Assembly (NCBI GenBank): GCA_024707385.1 | Contig: JANPZW010000013.1 | Span: 691,465 to 755,464, forward strand | Origin: Cellvibrionaceae bacterium | Lineage (GTDB): Bacteria > Pseudomonadota > Gammaproteobacteria > Pseudomonadales > Cellvibrionaceae | Length of the DNA: 64,000 bases | Direction of reading: 5' to 3' | Shown: one piece after another, positions 1-10,315 of the stretch | Position numbering within the stretch: the stretch's first letter is position 1 | Layout of the letters: every line of letters starts with the position of its first letter | The notes under the pieces: generated by a model | Told to the model about the DNA's origin: nothing | The model's input: the letters and a program-made list of their open reading frames with translations, nothing else | Databases searched by the model: none | Program-made: the position numbers and the translations under genes

Positions 1-507
1 ATAGGGGCGTAGATTTCGAGGGTTTCTTTGGCGATGCGGCGTTTTTTTATCCGGCGGCATAGCGCCGAGAGTGCGCATGTTGTGCAGGCGGTCGGCGAGT
101 TTGACCACAATCACGCGAATATCCTTGGCCATCGCCAGCGCCATTTTCTGGAAATTCTTCGCCTGTTTTTCCGCTTGGGATTCGTATTCGATTTTGGCGA
201 GTTTGCTCACCCCGTCGACCAGCTCGGCGATCACGTCGCCGAATTGTTCGCCGATCGCGTCTTTGCCGATGCCGGTATCTTCAATCACATCGTGCAGCAT
301 GGCCGCCATCAGGCTTTGATGGTCCATGTGCATGGAGGCAAGGATATTGGCGACGGCGAGGGGATGGGTGACGTAGGGTTCGCCACTGCGGCGGAACTGA
401 CCGTAGTGGGCCTGTTCCGCATAGTAGTAAGCCCGTTTGACGCAGCTGATCTGCTCGGGCTCGAGATAGGAGGACAGCCTGTGGCTAAGTGAATCTATGG
501 TTAACAA
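1..507 (-). CDS. spoT: SpoT, bifunctional (p)ppGpp synthetase/hydrolase, N-terminal part
   Basis: Only the first ~169 residues are in the window; the gene runs off the left edge. The minus strand reads LTIDSLSHRLSSYLEPEQIS, then a typical RelA/SpoT HD hydrolase domain with HPLAVA, the HD pair in MAAMLHDVIEDT, and KLADRLHNMRTL. The domain degrades (p)ppGpp using Mn2+; the synthetase, TGS and ACT regions lie outside. No ATG fits the conserved start. I chose TTG at 507, which has GGGAGGG about seven bases upstream. It lies just downstream of rpoZ (19 bases), the classical gmk-rpoZ-spoT order, so co-transcription is likely. Identity is certain from the motifs; the TTG start is an inference. Confidence 0.93.
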   Translation of the reverse strand, partial: MLTIDSLSHRLSSYLEPEQISCVKRAYYYAEQAHYGQFRRSGEPYVTHPLAVANILASMHMDHQSLMAAMLHDVIEDTGIGKDAIGEQFGDVIAELVDGVSKLAKIEYESQAEKQAKNFQKMALAMAKDIRVIVVKLADRLHNMRTLGAMPPDKKTPHRQRNPRNLRPY

Positions 508-525
508 AGCGGCCCTCCCACAGGA

Positions 526-798
526 TCAATCCATACCGGAGTCGAGGGAAAGATCCTGGTTGTGATGTTCGCGCTGGGGCACAGGGGGGCGCTCATCCGG
601 CTCGTCCAGAATGGCCGCTGTCACATAACCTTCTTCGATTTCGCGCAGCGCGATCACGGTCGGCTTGTCGTTTTCTTCCGGCACGTAGGGCGTTTTGCCG
701 AAAATCGCCAATTGCCGGGCGCGCTTGCTGCCCACCAATACGAGTTCAAACCGGTTGTCCACGTGATCGAGACAATCTTCAACAGTAATTCGTGCCAT
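526..798 (-). CDS. rpoZ: RNA polymerase omega subunit
   Basis: A 90-residue protein beginning [20 protein letters not shown], the omega signature, followed by the SKRARQL segment and an acidic tail. Omega helps fold and assemble the beta-prime subunit, and in proteobacteria it forms part of a ppGpp site on RNA polymerase, fitting its place beside spoT. Length and start match the family. The upstream leader carries an 18-bp tandem repeat (814-849). It sits between gmk and spoT in the same direction. Confidence 0.96.
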   Translation of the reverse strand: MARITVEDCLDHVDNRFELVLVGSKRARQLAIFGKTPYVPEENDKPTVIALREIEEGYVTAAILDEPDERPPVPQREHHNQDLSLDSGMD

Positions 799-813
799 GT
801 TTGGTTCCGCTTT

Positions 814-849
814 GCTTTATGTTTGCTTGCTGCTTTATGTTTACTTGCT
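814..849. repeat. 18-bp tandem direct repeat in the rpoZ leader
   Basis: Two adjacent copies of GCTTTATGTTTGCTTGCT, at 814-831 and 832-849, differ at one base (G to A in the second). They lie 16-51 bases upstream of the rpoZ ATG, in the space between gmk and rpoZ. The function is unknown; they could be a slippage product or part of a leader or promoter. Confidence 0.75.
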
Positions 850-959
850 ACTTTAAAGTGGTTGGTAATTGTCGCGACGCAAGCCGCGCCATTCTAACCA
901 ACTTTTGCCGCTGCCCTAAAGAGCCGGGATGGGCGCGGGAGTGTACGCAAATTGGCCAG

Positions 960-2508
<1,549 letters not shown>

Positions 2509-2525
2509 AATGCTGAATCCGATAA

Positions 2526-3642
2526 TTAATCGTCGTTATCCGCGACAGTTGCGACCCGCTGCCGTCGCCGCAAGCTATCGCGGACTTTTATCGCCCTGAC
2601 CAGCACCATCACCACAAGCCCGCTGAGCCAGCTGCCGTTGCCCAAATAAAAAATGCCCACATCGAGATGCCGCGGATGCCATCGGTCGATCCAGCTCACG
2701 CCAGTGACGAAGCTCACGCTGTCAATATCGCCTCGCGCCGCACTCTGCTCCGCCAATTTATACAACACCAGATACCCGGGGCTGACTGCGGCATAATCCT
2801 CACGGTAACCGATTTTGAGCAGAAATAATCGCCGCCCCACCCGCACGCCAAATTGCGCCGCAATCGGCAGCTCTCCCAAGTACAGAATATTGATCTGGCA
2901 GATACTGCGCGCGCCGTACTCGTTGAGCAGATAATGATAAAAAGCGAGTTTTTTGGGCTGTTTTTTGATACTGGTGCCGCGCTCGCCTTTCCAACCGGAA
3001 TCTTCCACAGCGAGAAAATCAGCGAAGGCTTGTGGCAATTCTTCCACCGCAGTTGCGCACACCAGACGCAATTCGCCCTGCTCCTCGGCTTTGCGCTCTT
3101 TTTTCAGCAGTCCTTTGCGGAATTTGCTGCTGTATCCATTCCAGAATGTGTTGAACCCTTGCGAAAAATCGATGAATTTTGACGCATGGGTAACGCGAGG
3201 TTTTTTCGCTCGGCGGCAACAGACTGACGGCGCGTCCATTTTCGAGTACGCATTGCCAGCGGATCAGGCAGAAAAATGGCAATTCCCGCCGCAGAGTATT
3301 CACCAACAAAGTGCGATAAGGCGCCAGCACGCGATTTGAAATCACGTCGTTCACACCCATTTCATTGGGATAAAACAATTGCAGAACCGGCACACGCAAG
3401 CGGCCTTTGCCAAGCAAAGCCCGCTCAAATGGCATCACCGCAAACAGACGTCCGGCTTCATAAAACGCGACAAAAAAAATGGCATCGGTATTTTCCCGAT
3501 TTGCCAATTCCGCGCCATACCAAGTTGGGTAATGAAGAAAATGGTAGGCGCTTGCAGATGCCAATTCGGCCCACTCCGGTTGTAACGCAGCAAATCCCGT
3601 CTTGCCGGAAAAAATTCGGATATTGACGGCCGCAGCTGTCAT
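2526..3642 (-). CDS. FemAB/GNAT-fold acyltransferase (Acetyltransf_6-like), reading frame broken
   Basis: Two overlapping minus-strand frames form one protein of ~371 residues. The first gives the N-terminal half (AAVNIRIFSGKTGFAALQPE, then HFLHYPTWYGAEL), ending near LLPPSEK. The second continues with RVTHASKFIDFSQGF, FRKGLLKKERKAEEQGE and a C-terminal half containing GYREDYAAVSPGYLVLYKL. This architecture resembles the BioF2-like/Acetyltransf_6 family, related to FemAB aminoacyl or acyl transferases. The frames meet at a T6 run (3201-3206); removing one base restores a continuous protein. ATG at 3642 lies ten bases after the NRPS-like stop; 3672 is an alternative. Family assignment is moderate, substrate unknown. 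The break may be a sequencing error, transcriptional slippage or a real mutation. Confidence 0.7.
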
Positions 3643-3652
3643 CGAGACCGAA

Positions 3653-6217
3653 TCAAGCGCGCTGCAGCTCATAGTGTCGAATCGCTTCATAAACTTGAAT
3701 CACCGCAGTTCCTTTCATCATTTCCACATGATCCGCCTCTACCTCGCGCACCCGCAGATCGCCGTGAATAATGGCTTTGAGGCCGTAATCGCGTTTCGCT
3801 TTGAGGCCAAAACCAAAATTCGTTTTGGTGGCTTTCACCAACAACACATCAAAAGGATAACTATGGAAAGATGATTCGTACTGTGCGGCCGCGCGATCAA
3901 ATGCTTTTTCCCGCCCTCTACTCGCCTGAAACATATCCGGCTCCGGCGCATCGCCGCCGGAAAGCTTCTGTATAAGTTTATGCAGACCGCGCAGCATAAC
4001 GCGGCGCAGGGAAATCATTCCTTCGCGCTGGAAACTCAGCTGGATATCATGGAAAAGCTTGCGAAACGAGCGGTAGCTGCTGATGGACAGATAGGAATCC
4101 AACAAAATCACATTAGTGATCTGTACACCTTCCCGGCGCAGGATATTCGCAACCTCCAAAGCCACAAGCCCGCCGAACGAAAGGCCCATCAGAGTCAGCG
4201 ATGAATAATTGCCCTGGCGATGAATTGCATCGACGTATGATCGCACCAGTCCATCAAAGGAATAATGCAAATGTTTCGTCGCCTCGATGATGGCAAATTC
4301 CTTTTCGGCAAATACACCGAACACAGGTCGATCATCAAAATGGGAAGCGAGACCGCGATAAATTTGCACTCCGCAGAGACAGAAAACCGGTTCACCTTCG
4401 GTGGCATTGTTGAGTTTCACCACACTGGCAGCGGCGCCGGCGACTTCCTCACCGAGACTGGCGCGCAAGGCGCGCACGGTCGGCAACTCAAAAAACAAGG
4501 TGGTCGAAAACGCCAGGCCCGTCGCCTTGTGCATGTCGCTGATGACCTGCAACGCCAGCAGTGAATGGCCACCCAGTTCAAAAAAATTGTCGTCGATTCC
4601 CAGTCCGTTGATACCAAGAGTTTTTTCCCACACCGCCAGCAGGCTGCGATCCAGGTCATCGCGGGCACCGGAAGCCTGTTTTTTCTTTTGCTCGTTGACC
4701 TGCTCGACTCCCATGGCGGCCAAGGCTTTGCGATCCACCTTGAAGTTGGCGGTCATGGGAAATTCCGCGAGCCAGATAAAATGGTGCGGCACCATGTGCA
4801 GGGGCAGCTGCTGGCCACACAACTGTTGCAGCTCTGCCGGAGCGACTTCACTGCCTAAATAGAATGCCAGCATACGTGTATCGCCAGCATTGAATTCCAC
4901 AGCCACCACTGCTGCCTGCTTGAGCAGTGGATGCCCGACCAGCACCTGTTCAATTTCCGACGGTTCGATGCGGAAACCGCGGATCTTGATCTGGTTATCG
5001 ATACGGTTGATATATTCAAGCACACCGCCGGGGCGACGGATCACCGCGTCACCTGTGCGATAGACGCACCCGACTTCCAGACGCGAATCGACAATGAATT
5101 TTTCCGCGGTGAGCTCGGGATTGCGATAGTAGCCCATGGCCACACCCGCACCGCCGATCAGCAGCTCGCCTGCAATGCCGTCGGGGACGGGTTCCGATGT
5201 GTTGTCGACGACATGAATCGTGGTGTTGCGAATCGGCCTACCGATAAAGATCTTTTCATCGTCTGCGCGAATTAAATGACAGGTCGACCAGACCGTGGTC
5301 TCGGTCGGGCCGTACATGTTCCACAACTCGCTCGAGACGGCGTGCATAAGCGGGCGCAGATCCGCCGGCAGAGCCTCCCCGCCCACCAGAATCTTCAAGC
5401 GGCGGCGCGGGCACCAACCGTTTCTGAGCACCATGCGCCAGGTCGCGGGAGTAGCTTGCAGTACCGAGATGCCGCGCTCATCCACGAGACGTTGCAGCAC
5501 CTCCGGCGTCAAGGCCTCTTGTTTGGATGCCACCACCACGTGCGCGCCCACAAGCAGCGGCAAAAACAGTTCGAGGATATGGATATCGAAAGAAATGGTG
5601 GTGATGGCGAGCAGAACGTCATCTGCCTGGAGGCCCGGCTCCTCGGCCATGGCAAGGAGAAAATTGATGAGATTGCCCTGGCTGATCGCCACGCCCTTGG
5701 GCTTACCCGTAGAGCCGGAGGTATAGATCATGTAAGCCATATCGGCGGGGTCATAAGCGCCATCCGCCAGGGGTTTCGCTTCACCCGTTAACGGAGTCGC
5801 GCACAGCTCTCGCAAAGTGACTACTTTGCCGGCAAAGGCCAGCTCGCCGCCGGGTTCGTCCACCACGAGTACATCGGCTTCCGCGTTTTCGAGAATGTAG
5901 GCTTGGCGCGACGCAGGATAGTTTGGATCCACCGGGACATAGGCGGCACGCAATGACCAGATCGCCAGCAGCAGCGGCACCAGCTTTTCCGAGCGCGAGA
6001 CGGCGACCCCAACTTTGGCGCCCGCTGCTATCCCCCGTTCGGACAAAGCAGTCGCAATGATCTGCGCGCTCGCCGCGAGCGTCTGATAATCCAGTGTGGC
6101 TTGGGAAAAACTGACGGCGGGCGATGCCCCCGCGTGCTCAACCCAATGGTCCACATAAGCAAGAAAACCTTGCCGTTCCCAAGTGATGCTGGCGAAATCC
6201 GCAGGGCGATGGGGCAT
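3653..6217 (-). CDS. Stand-alone NRPS-like protein, adenylation-thiolation-thioesterase
   Basis: An 854-residue single module with no condensation domain. The adenylation domain (~20-500) shows A3 YTSGSTGKPKG (165-175), A5 NMYGPTETT (300-308), A7 YRTGD and A8 RIDNQIKIRGFRIEPSEIE, and the catalytic lysine in NFKVDRKAL (near 494). The carrier domain (~520-590) has DDNFFELGGHSLLAL with the phosphopantetheine serine near 552. A thioesterase domain follows (~605-854) with GLSFGG, serine near 680, and a late histidine in EADHVEMM. Aligned by hand, the ten specificity residues read D-I-L-Q-L-G-M-V-W-K, close to the glycine code as I remember it. So glycine is probably loaded on the carrier and released or passed on. 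Neighbours are an acyltransferase and an esterase; the final product is unknown. Confidence 0.9.
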   Translation of the reverse strand: MPHRPADFASITWERQGFLAYVDHWVEHAGASPAVSFSQATLDYQTLAASAQIIATALSERGIAAGAKVGVAVSRSEKLVPLLLAIWSLRAAYVPVDPNYPASRQAYILENAEADVLVVDEPGGELAFAGKVVTLRELCATPLTGEAKPLADGAYDPADMAYMIYTSGSTGKPKGVAISQGNLINFLLAMAEEPGLQADDVLLAITTISFDIHILELFLPLLVGAHVVVASKQEALTPEVLQRLVDERGISVLQATPATWRMVLRNGWCPRRRLKILVGGEALPADLRPLMHAVSSELWNMYGPTETTVWSTCHLIRADDEKIFIGRPIRNTTIHVVDNTSEPVPDGIAGELLIGGAGVAMGYYRNPELTAEKFIVDSRLEVGCVYRTGDAVIRRPGGVLEYINRIDNQIKIRGFRIEPSEIEQVLVGHPLLKQAAVVAVEFNAGDTRMLAFYLGSEVAPAELQQLCGQQLPLHMVPHHFIWLAEFPMTANFKVDRKALAAMGVEQVNEQKKKQASGARDDLDRSLLAVWEKTLGINGLGIDDNFFELGGHSLLALQVISDMHKATGLAFSTTLFFELPTVRALRASLGEEVAGAAASVVKLNNATEGEPVFCLCGVQIYRGLASHFDDRPVFGVFAEKEFAIIEATKHLHYSFDGLVRSYVDAIHRQGNYSSLTLMGLSFGGLVALEVANILRREGVQITNVILLDSYLSISSYRSFRKLFHDIQLSFQREGMISLRRVMLRGLHKLIQKLSGGDAPEPDMFQASRGREKAFDRAAAQYESSFHSYPFDVLLVKATKTNFGFGLKAKRDYGLKAIIHGDLRVREVEADHVEMMKGTAVIQVYEAIRHYELQRA

Positions 6218-6311
6218 AAGCTAAGCGCTATTGTTATTTACTTTTCGATCCCTCCACCTTCCCTGACGATGACGACATCACCCTGTGACTGTCTTTTAAA
6301 TAAACACATGA

Positions 6312-7022
6312 TTATCGCTTGCCGAATATCGCTCCGATCAGAGCAGTGCCCTGCTCCACCGGATTAGCGCGAATTTTTTGCTCCTCTTCCGCAATCTGGC
6401 CGTAGAGCGCCTGTAATCCCTGATTTACGGCGTATTGCTCCAGATCGAGATCCGGCTTGTTGGCCATGGGCAGCGCTTTATAGGTGGTCAGGACCTGCTG
6501 GTATTGCTTATAAAAGCCGACTTGCTGCAATTGATTCTGCATGATGCCTTTATAGCGGGCGTGCAATTGTGTTTCGGTCGCAGAGCGGAAGTAATCGGTC
6601 GCCGCGGTTTTGTCTCCGCGCACTATCCCGATTGCATCCTGAACTGCCATGCCGTTCAAAGCTTCGATGAATACACCTTTGGCTTCCGCAGCCGCCAATT
6701 CGGCGCCTCGGTTCATCAGAGTTTCCACCTGATTCAGCGGACCGCCAAGGCCCAGCTGCTTGAGTGTCTCGGCCACCGGCTGAACCGACTCCGGCAAACC
6801 GAGTCGCCAACGGTTGCTCTGCCCATAACCGCCAGATCCAGCCAACTGATCGCTTGCCCGTGTGACGCTCAATTGCAGCACATCTTTAACAGCGGTATTT
6901 AACTGCGTCGGGCTGTAACCCATCGCCTGGGACATTTGGGCGCCGGTATCCAACACCTGCGTCATATTGGCGCAAGACGTCAAACAACCAACGAGGAAAA
7001 AAGGGACAAGATAGCGAACCAT
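6312..7022 (-). CDS. DUF4197 domain lipoprotein
   Basis: A ~236-residue protein that matches the DUF4197 family by general character: an alpha-helical protein with LSVTRASDQLAG, a conserved GLGG segment and a YKGIMQNQLQQVGFYKQY region. The N-terminus MVRYLVPFFLVGCLTSCANM is a lipoprotein signal with a lipobox ending at the second cysteine, so the mature protein is probably lipid-anchored in the envelope. I chose ATG 7022, preceded by ACAAGG, over ATG 7043. Function of the family is unknown. It lies between yicC and the NRPS-like gene on the same strand. Confidence 0.8.
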   Translation of the reverse strand: MVRYLVPFFLVGCLTSCANMTQVLDTGAQMSQAMGYSPTQLNTAVKDVLQLSVTRASDQLAGSGGYGQSNRWRLGLPESVQPVAETLKQLGLGGPLNQVETLMNRGAELAAAEAKGVFIEALNGMAVQDAIGIVRGDKTAATDYFRSATETQLHARYKGIMQNQLQQVGFYKQYQQVLTTYKALPMANKPDLDLEQYAVNQGLQALYGQIAEEEQKIRANPVEQGTALIGAIFGKR

Positions 7023-7128
7023 AATTGGCCTTGTAGCATGCAAGTGGAAACAAGCGCCGCATCATACAGCGCCTTGGCCGTGCATTGTCAAACCGTGGAA
7101 ACCGCGGGCATAGCGCTTCGAAACACGC

Positions 7129-7995
7129 TTATTCGATGTTCTGCACCTGCTCACGCATCTGCTCGATGAACACTTTCATATCCACTGCCGCCTGGGTATT
7201 GCTGCTGGCGGTGGATTTGGAGGAGAGGGTATTGGCCTCGCGATTGAGTTCCTGCATGAGAAAATCCAAGCGTCGGCCGATCGGCTCTTTCTGCTGAAGC
7301 GTGCGGCGCACTTCAACAATATGAGCAGTGAGGCGATCCAGTTCTTCAGCAACATCGCTTTTTTGCGCGAGATACACCAGCTCCTGCGCCAGGCGATCTT
7401 CGTCGATGTCTGCATTAAGAACCTCCAGACGCGCGCGAATTTTTTCCTGCTGCTGCGCCGCCAGTTCGGGCAGACGCGTGCGCACCTCTACCACTTGCTC
7501 AGTGATCGCCTGCAGGCGCTGCTCGATAAGATTGGCGAGCTCTGCTCCCTCCCGCGCGCGGTTGTCGAGCAACTGCTTTAATGTGCGCTCGAACAAGCCC
7601 ATGGCTTCCTGTTCCAGCAACTCCTGATTGAGCTCACGCGCCTTTAGCACACCGGGCCAGCGCAGGATCTCCAACGCATTGACCGGCGCCGGATTAGCTG
7701 CCAATTGATTAACCTGTTCCACCATGCGCACAAGATCGCGCGCCAAATCATGGTTGAAATCCGTCGACAGACCGCTGGCTTCATCGGGCTTGAATGCCAG
7801 CACCACATCGACCTTGCCGCGCCCGAGCTGTGTGCGCAACCGGTCGCGCAGGCCGGGCTCCAAGCTGCGCAGAGCATCGGAAAGACGCAGACCCGGCTCC
7901 AGATAGCGGTGATTGACGGTGCGGATTTCGCAGATCAGATGACCCCAGGGATATTGGGTTTCGAGTCGCGCAAATCCGGTCATGCTGTGTGGCAT
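7129..7995 (-). CDS. yicC: YicC family endoribonuclease
   Basis: A 288-residue protein starting MPHSMTGFAR, the family hallmark, followed by EIRTVNHRYLEPGLRLSD and a C-terminal DUF1732 part containing DVAEELDRLTAHI and GRRLDFLMQELNREANTLSSK. YicC proteins are reported as endoribonucleases involved in stationary-phase RNA turnover. Length is normal. It diverges from rph with a 100-base gap, the usual arrangement. The gmk gene that normally follows is displaced by about 5.5 kb. Confidence 0.94.
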   Translation of the reverse strand: MPHSMTGFARLETQYPWGHLICEIRTVNHRYLEPGLRLSDALRSLEPGLRDRLRTQLGRGKVDVVLAFKPDEASGLSTDFNHDLARDLVRMVEQVNQLAANPAPVNALEILRWPGVLKARELNQELLEQEAMGLFERTLKQLLDNRAREGAELANLIEQRLQAITEQVVEVRTRLPELAAQQQEKIRARLEVLNADIDEDRLAQELVYLAQKSDVAEELDRLTAHIVEVRRTLQQKEPIGRRLDFLMQELNREANTLSSKSTASSNTQAAVDMKVFIEQMREQVQNIE

Positions 7996-8034
7996 CAGTC
8001 TGTCCTCCGTCGTAAAGGCCGGGATCTTAGCACA

Positions 8035-8062
8035 TTGGATTTCCGACCCCGGCCGTTATAAT
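8035..8062 (+). promoter_or_regulatory. Sigma-70 type promoter for rph
   Basis: A -35 like TTGGAT (8035-8040), a 16-base spacer and a perfect -10 TATAAT (8057-8062). A start site near 8069 would give a leader of ~27 bases before the rph ATG at 8096. Predicted from sequence only. Confidence 0.7.
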
Positions 8063-8095
8063 CCCGCCTCATTTTCCAAGCTTCCAAGGTGAACC

Positions 8096-8815
8096 ATGCA
8101 ACGTCCCAGCGGCCGCGCCGCCGACCAATTACGCCCCATCACCATCAGCCGCCAATACACCAAACACGCCGAGGGCAGTGTGCTGGTGTGTTTCGGGGAT
8201 ACCAAGGTGCTCTGCAACGCAAGCCTGATCGAGGGCGTGCCGCGGTTTCTCAAAGGCTCACAGCAGGGGTGGCTGACGGCCGAATACGGGATGTTGCCCC
8301 GTTCCACCGGCACCCGCATGGACCGAGAAGCCGCGCGCGGAAAACAGAGCGGCCGCACAGTGGAAATTCAGCGTTTGATCGGGCGCTCATTGCGCGCTGC
8401 GGTGGATCTGAAACAACTGGGAGAATTCACCCTAACGGTCGACTGTGACGTGATTCAGGCCGACGGCGGCACCCGCACGGCGGCAATCACCGGTGCCTGC
8501 GTGGCGGTGGTGGACGCTCTACAACATATGCAACGGCGCCAGATCCTGAAAACCGATCCACTGGCCTGCATGGTGGCCGCAGTTTCCGTCGGGATTTATG
8601 AGGGAGAGCCGGTGTTGGATCTTGATTACGCTGAAGACTCCAGCGCCGACACTGATATGAACCTGATCATGACCGACAAGGGCGGCCTGATCGAAATACA
8701 GGGCACTGCGGAAAAGGAACCCTTCAGCGAAGAGCAATTTCAACAATTGCTCGCCCTGGGCAAGCAGGGCATCCAGCAACTGCTCGCCATTCAGCAGGAA
8801 GCACTGAGGTCCTGA
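8096..8815 (+). CDS. rph: Ribonuclease PH
   Basis: A 239-residue phosphorolytic 3'-5' exoribonuclease that trims tRNA 3' ends. The start [15 protein letters not shown], the segment [17 protein letters not shown], the phosphate-binding run [20 protein letters not shown] and the C-terminal [15 protein letters not shown] are all RNase PH landmarks. Full length and intact, unlike the truncated enzyme of E. coli K-12. It diverges from yicC and converges with the DUF5666 gene; a perfect 9-bp palindrome overlaps its stop codon. Confidence 0.97.
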   Translation: MQRPSGRAADQLRPITISRQYTKHAEGSVLVCFGDTKVLCNASLIEGVPRFLKGSQQGWLTAEYGMLPRSTGTRMDREAARGKQSGRTVEIQRLIGRSLRAAVDLKQLGEFTLTVDCDVIQADGGTRTAAITGACVAVVDALQHMQRRQILKTDPLACMVAAVSVGIYEGEPVLDLDYAEDSSADTDMNLIMTDKGGLIEIQGTAEKEPFSEEQFQQLLALGKQGIQQLLAIQQEALRS

Positions 8816-8825
8816 ACAGGACCTC
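8806..8825. terminator. Terminator-like hairpin at the rph stop
   Basis: GAGGTCCTG (8806-8814) and CAGGACCTC (8817-8825) form a perfect 9-bp stem around an AA loop and include the rph stop codon. There is no following T-tract in either direction, so termination is only suggested by its place between two convergent genes. Confidence 0.4.
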
Positions 8826-8845
8826 AAGCGTCAGCGCAGCGCGCG

Positions 8846-10315
8846 TCAGTAACGCGGCTTCTGCCAGTTGGGATTAGAATAATCCGGCGGAAACACCTGC
8901 ACATGCTCGGCGCGCAGTACGCCGTCTTCGAAATAACCCTGTACCCGCACATAGGAATTGTTCGCCAGCGCAAAAAACTCGCTGGCGGCTATCGGTGTAT
9001 CAAAACGGCTGTAGGTGGTCTCAGGAGAGACGACAATCTTGGTGTAGAAGATGAAAAAAGCGCTCATGGGCTGGGACGCGAAGTAGGCCACCCCTTGCAT
9101 TTCCAACATCACCGCCTCGCCATTGCGGTTATCCACCGCAATGCTACTGGCAACCATCACCTCGCCAAAGGGATAGCTCGACACATAAACCTGGTCGCCG
9201 ATGCGCAGATCCCAAAAATTGATGCGGCTTTCGTATTCCCCGGTCAAGCGCGTATCCGTCTGCACTATAAACTCCTGATCCTGAACCTTGATCTTGCCAA
9301 GCAGACCGTAAAAACCCCAGATCGGATACACCTCCTGGATTGCCCCGTAAATCCTGGCGCGCGGCGACGATAAAATTTCGATCTCCTGCGCCACCAGCAC
9401 ATCCGACTTATCCAGAGCACCCACCACGCGCACCTTGGCGTTGTCCATCAGGTGGGTCCGTTCCACCCCACTGAAGCGGGTGGCCGACGTGATCTTCACC
9501 GGGACCGAGTCCATAAAAAAGCTGTCGCCGCCCCTCAGGTTTTGCACTATGCCCAGCAACTCGATGCTGGGGATATTGCGCAACTTCCGGTAATCCTGGT
9601 TGAAGGCGAGATTGTCGGCAACGAGCACGCCGCCTTCCAATGCGCCGCGCACCACCACCAGACGACCATCGGCGAGACCGCCAGTGTCGACGGAGGGAGA
9701 GTAGGACACGGGCTGCCCGTTGAGGGTGAAACTGCGGGCGAAGGTATCCAAACCGGCAACCTGCCCCATCAACTCCACGAACGGATGTTCGTCATAAGCC
9801 AGGCGGGTGGCCTGGATCACCATCTCGGCATTCGTCGGGCCGCTGATGGTTACTCTCTGTCCAGGCGTCAAAGCACGTATATCGCGGGGTGTTATATCGC
9901 TGGCATAGACCGTGTCTGCAAGCAACTGGACAGTCTGTCCCAACACCACAAACTGATTGCGCTCCAGATCCACTGACTCCACTTCACCAGTGACCCGCGG
10001 TTGATAGTGCACTTCATAGGCGACGGACTCTCCTGCCGCATTAGTGCCGCCGACGACTGTGACGTAGTCGCCGACGTTCAGATCGATCTCATCCGCAGAT
10101 TCACCGCGTACCAACACCCTGGCATTGTCCGTGTTGTAGCGCACGCCATTGACGATAACACTGCCAAAACCATTGATCGGTCCAACCGCCGTCATGTCAG
10201 GCTTGCTGCCACTGCCGTCGATACCCGCATAGCGACCACCACCGCCGCCACAGCCGCCAAGCAGCAATGCGAATGCAATTCCGGCCCACTGCCGCCAATC
10301 AGTTCTTTTTATCAT
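8846..10315 (-). CDS. DUF5666 domain lipoprotein
   Basis: A 489-residue protein starting MIKRTDWRQWAGIAFALLLG and running into the lipobox cysteine and a glycine stretch, so it is a predicted lipoprotein. The mature part is built from repeated beta-rich units of the DUF5666/OB-like type: GVRYNTDNARVLVRG, LNVGDYVTVVGG, QRVTISGPTNA, RLVVVRGALEGG and VRVVGALDKSDVLVAQEIE. Domain count by eye is about four to five. Function unknown; probably extracytoplasmic. I chose ATG 10315 for the complete signal peptide. It overlaps the end of the DUF6502 gene by 17 bases, indicating an operon. Confidence 0.82.
   Translation of the reverse strand: MIKRTDWRQWAGIAFALLLGGCGGGGGRYAGIDGSGSKPDMTAVGPINGFGSVIVNGVRYNTDNARVLVRGESADEIDLNVGDYVTVVGGTNAAGESVAYEVHYQPRVTGEVESVDLERNQFVVLGQTVQLLADTVYASDITPRDIRALTPGQRVTISGPTNAEMVIQATRLAYDEHPFVELMGQVAGLDTFARSFTLNGQPVSYSPSVDTGGLADGRLVVVRGALEGGVLVADNLAFNQDYRKLRNIPSIELLGIVQNLRGGDSFFMDSVPVKITSATRFSGVERTHLMDNAKVRVVGALDKSDVLVAQEIEILSSPRARIYGAIQEVYPIWGFYGLLGKIKVQDQEFIVQTDTRLTGEYESRINFWDLRIGDQVYVSSYPFGEVMVASSIAVDNRNGEAVMLEMQGVAYFASQPMSAFFIFYTKIVVSPETTYSRFDTPIAASEFFALANNSYVRVQGYFEDGVLRAEHVQVFPPDYSNPNWQKPRY

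Noticed and set aside
3201..3206. Programmed -1 ribosomal frameshift of A_AAA_AAC type in the acyltransferase gene
   Set aside because: The heptamer exists on the coding strand, but the zero frame does not match it, and the shift needed is +1, not -1.
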